Source: JAHCIE01 sp034431435 (GTDB taxonomy: Bacteria > Chloroflexota > Anaerolineae > Epilineales > JAHCIE01). From it: DNA of 26,060 nt. The notes below the pieces were generated by a model. It was not told the DNA's origin. It saw only the letters and a program-made list of their open reading frames with translations, and made no database searches. Below, one piece after another: positions 23,460 to 26,060 of the stretch. The first letter of the stretch is position 1; every line of letters begins with the position of its first letter. The position numbers were made by a program, and so were the translations under genes. Where the stretch lies: positions 1 to 26,060 of the forward strand of contig DAOUDG010000048.1 of assembly GCA_034431435.1 (NCBI GenBank). Reading direction: 5' to 3'.

Positions 23460-23484
23460 ACAGATTTCAGGGAACTCGTATAAT
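23457..23484 (+). promoter_or_regulatory. Probable internal promoter ahead of the ATPase genes
   Basis: TAGACA (23457-23462), overlapping the oppC stop, is 16 bp from a perfect TATAAT (23479-23484). Start near 23491 would leave a leader of about 80 nt to oppD. It would let the two ATPase genes be expressed apart from the permeases. Confidence 0.55.
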
Positions 23485-23572
23485 TCGTCCACCGTTGGGC
23501 TGCCGACCTTCGACGCATCGAGGGGCAGCCGGCGACCCCGCCCTCATCCTTCCGTCTCAGCTCGGAGGCTTC

Positions 23573-24559
23573 ATGGGAACCCTGTTGGAAGTCAATAATC
23601 TCAACACGCGCTTCTACACCCAGGATGGTGTTGTCCAGGCCGTGAACGATGTCACGTTCACCGTCGATGAGGGCGAGACACTGGCCGTCGTCGGCGAGAG
23701 CGGTTCGGGCAAGAGCGTCACGATGCTGTCGGTGATGCGCCTGATCGCCTCACCGCCGGGGCGTATCACCAGCGGGGAAATTCTATTTGAGGGCAAGGAC
23801 CTGTTGAAGCTCGACGATGACGAGATGCGCCAGCTGCGCGGCAATCGCATCGCCATGATCTTCCAGGACCCCATGACGTCGCTCAACCCCGTGCTGACCA
23901 TCAACCAGCAGATCAGCGAAGTCCTGCAACTTCACATGAACATGGATAAGCAGGCCGCTCGCCAGCGCGCCGTCGAATTGCTCGAAAAGGTCAACATTCC
24001 CGAGGCGGCGCGGCGCATCGACGACTACCCACACCAATTCTCCGGCGGCATGCGCCAGCGTGTCATGATCGCCATGATGCTCGCCGCCAACCCTCAGCTG
24101 CTCATCGCCGATGAGCCGACCACCGCCCTGGACGTGACCATCTCGGCCCAGATCCTCGACCTCGTCAAGCGCCTCAAGCGCGAGGTGGGCATGGCGGTCA
24201 TCTGGATCACCCACGACCTGGGCGTTGTCGCGGGCATGGCCGACCGCGTGATCGTCATGTACGCCGGTCGCATCGTCGAGCAGGCCTCGGTCCAGGAACT
24301 GTACGCCGACCCCAAGCACCCCTACACGCTGGGCCTGTTGAAGTCCATTCCCCGCCTCGACGAGGCGCGCAAGGAAAAGCTCGAGCCTATCGAGGGCACC
24401 CCGCCCGATCTCGTGAACTACCCCGTTGGCTGCCCCTTCGCGGCGCGCTGCAAGTACGTGATACAGAAGTGCATCGAGGAGCGGCCCCCATTGATGCCGA
24501 CCACCAGCACCAAGCACCTCTCGGCCTGCTGGCGCTGGACGGACGTGAAGCGCGACTGA
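23573..24559 (+). CDS. Peptide ABC transporter ATPase, OppD/DppD type
   Basis: 328 residues from ATG 23573, which is preceded by GGAGG; the open frame extends further upstream without homology. Walker A is GESGSGKSV (41-49), the ABC signature FSGGMRQR (156-163) and Walker B LLIADEP (Asp180-Glu181), followed by the H-loop WITHDLG. The C-terminal oligopeptide-transporter extension contains VGCPFAARCKYVIQKC and a final SACW. These four Cys residues match the cluster conserved in DppD/OppD proteins. It energises peptide import with the OppF-type ATPase. Confidence 0.95.
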   Translation: MGTLLEVNNLNTRFYTQDGVVQAVNDVTFTVDEGETLAVVGESGSGKSVTMLSVMRLIASPPGRITSGEILFEGKDLLKLDDDEMRQLRGNRIAMIFQDPMTSLNPVLTINQQISEVLQLHMNMDKQAARQRAVELLEKVNIPEAARRIDDYPHQFSGGMRQRVMIAMMLAANPQLLIADEPTTALDVTISAQILDLVKRLKREVGMAVIWITHDLGVVAGMADRVIVMYAGRIVEQASVQELYADPKHPYTLGLLKSIPRLDEARKEKLEPIEGTPPDLVNYPVGCPFAARCKYVIQKCIEERPPLMPTTSTKHLSACWRWTDVKRD

Positions 24560-24589
24560 TGGTGACTAGAGGGAGGCAGAGAACCTATC

Positions 24590-25663
<1,074 letters not shown>

Positions 25664-25673
25664 GCCGAGCCAG

Positions 25674-25758
25674 GACCAGGGACGAAGGACCAACGACCAA
25701 AGGGCAGTCGCCCAACAAGGTTGTCTGATGGGTTCTTCGTCCCTGGTCGGCCAGTCCC
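25674..25758. repeat. Intergenic heptad hairpin element G after the importer operon
   Basis: GACCAGGGACGAAGGACC (25674-25691) pairs with 25731-25748 at 17 of 18 positions; the exception is a possible G-U pair. Both arms keep 7-nt units (GACCAGG, GACGAAG, and CGTCCCT, GGTCGGC). It starts 10 bases after the oppF stop and may act as terminator or 3' stabiliser of the operon transcript. Confidence 0.78.
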
Positions 25759-25821
25759 CCCTCTTGCCGCGAACCAATTCCCTGTGTCGTGCATATGCCT
25801 AGTAACGTCTCTTTGCGTTTT

Positions 25822-25850
25822 TTGCCTTGTCGCCGAGGCGAGGCTACAAT
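25822..25850 (+). promoter_or_regulatory. Promoter of the downstream lipoprotein gene
   Basis: TTGCCT (25822-25827), 17-bp spacer, TACAAT (25845-25850). Start near 25857 gives a leader of about 64 nt to the ATG at 25921. Confidence 0.75.
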
Positions 25851-25920
25851 AACGCAATAGGATTGTCCCAGCCCAGAGCCGGGCTTGAGGCTCATATTCT
25901 GTACGGAGGAGAACCAAGAA

Positions 25921-26060
25921 TGCGCAAAGCCATCCTGTTCGTGCTGCTGCTAGGGCTGGCTGTCCTGGCCGCCGCCTGCGCCCAGGGCGCTGCCCCCGCG
26001 GCGCCGACCGCCGCACCGGCCGCGCCCAAGGCCGCTGCCCCGACGGAGGCCCCCAAGGCC
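25921..26060 (+). CDS. Lipoprotein, N-terminal part (3' truncated by window)
   Basis: The first 46 residues show a lipoprotein signal: MRKAILFVLLLGLAVLAAAC with lipobox LAAAC and lipidated Cys20. An Ala/Pro-rich flexible linker follows (APAAPTAAPAAPKAAAPTEA). GGAGGAG is well placed before the ATG. This start is typical of solute-binding lipoproteins of ABC importers, and the position next to an importer operon agrees, but no binding domain is visible inside the window. Confidence 0.85.

Overview
This is a GC-rich bacterial chromosome segment. Several features point to a member of the Chloroflexota, possibly Anaerolineae-like: secreted proteins with very long Thr-Pro-Asn-Thr linkers, a fused MFS/spermidine-synthase protein, two paralogous GT-C membrane glycosyltransferases, and sigma-70-type promoters in a GC-rich background. 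The taxonomic call is inference; no rRNA or other marker gene is present to settle it.

Layout. 1-143 is the 3' end of a secreted protein on the plus strand, paralogous to the large Thr/Pro-linker protein at 15747-19081. 225-10112 is a long minus-strand block, in transcription order rodA, gltX, fused MFS/spermidine synthase, ychF-like GTPase/ATPase, GT-C transferase 1, nurA-like nuclease, RMND1/DUF155-like membrane protein. The nurA-like gene has its own excellent promoter and overlaps the DUF155 gene by 4 bases. 10229-11530 is GT-C transferase 2 on plus, divergent from rodA; both start codons sit 6 nt behind a good -10 box. 11589-14842 is minus strand: M24 peptidase, GH1 beta-glucosidase, acyl-CoA thioesterase. 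15006-15528 is a tRNA unit (Gly-GCC, Cys-GCA and an odd class-I tRNA with anticodon UAA) behind a near-consensus promoter. 15747-19081 is the Thr/Pro-linker surface protein, split by a frameshift. 19259-25663 is a complete oligopeptide/dipeptide ABC importer (binding protein, two permeases, two ATPases) with its own promoter, a hairpin after the binding-protein gene and a probable internal promoter before the ATPase genes. 25822-26060 is a new promoter and the start of a lipoprotein gene.

The most unusual signal is a set of intergenic hairpins whose arms are built of degenerate 7-nt repeats. At least seven two-armed elements and two one-armed remnants occur, only between genes. They share one architecture (heptad-periodic arm, short spacer, complementary heptad-periodic arm) but use different heptamer vocabularies. 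Four share GTGAAAC/GTGATGC words; others use GGTGGTC, ATCTCNA or GACCANN words. One spans exactly the gap between two convergent stop codons, one sits between the binding-protein and permease genes, and two lie between tRNAs.

Three lesions or oddities inside otherwise convincing genes deserve checking against reads: an in-frame amber codon in the DUF155 gene, a -1 frameshift in the Thr/Pro-linker gene, and Gln in place of the Walker A Lys in the YchF-like protein. No stretch longer than 300 bases is without a gene. No CRISPR array, transposase, integrase or rRNA was seen.
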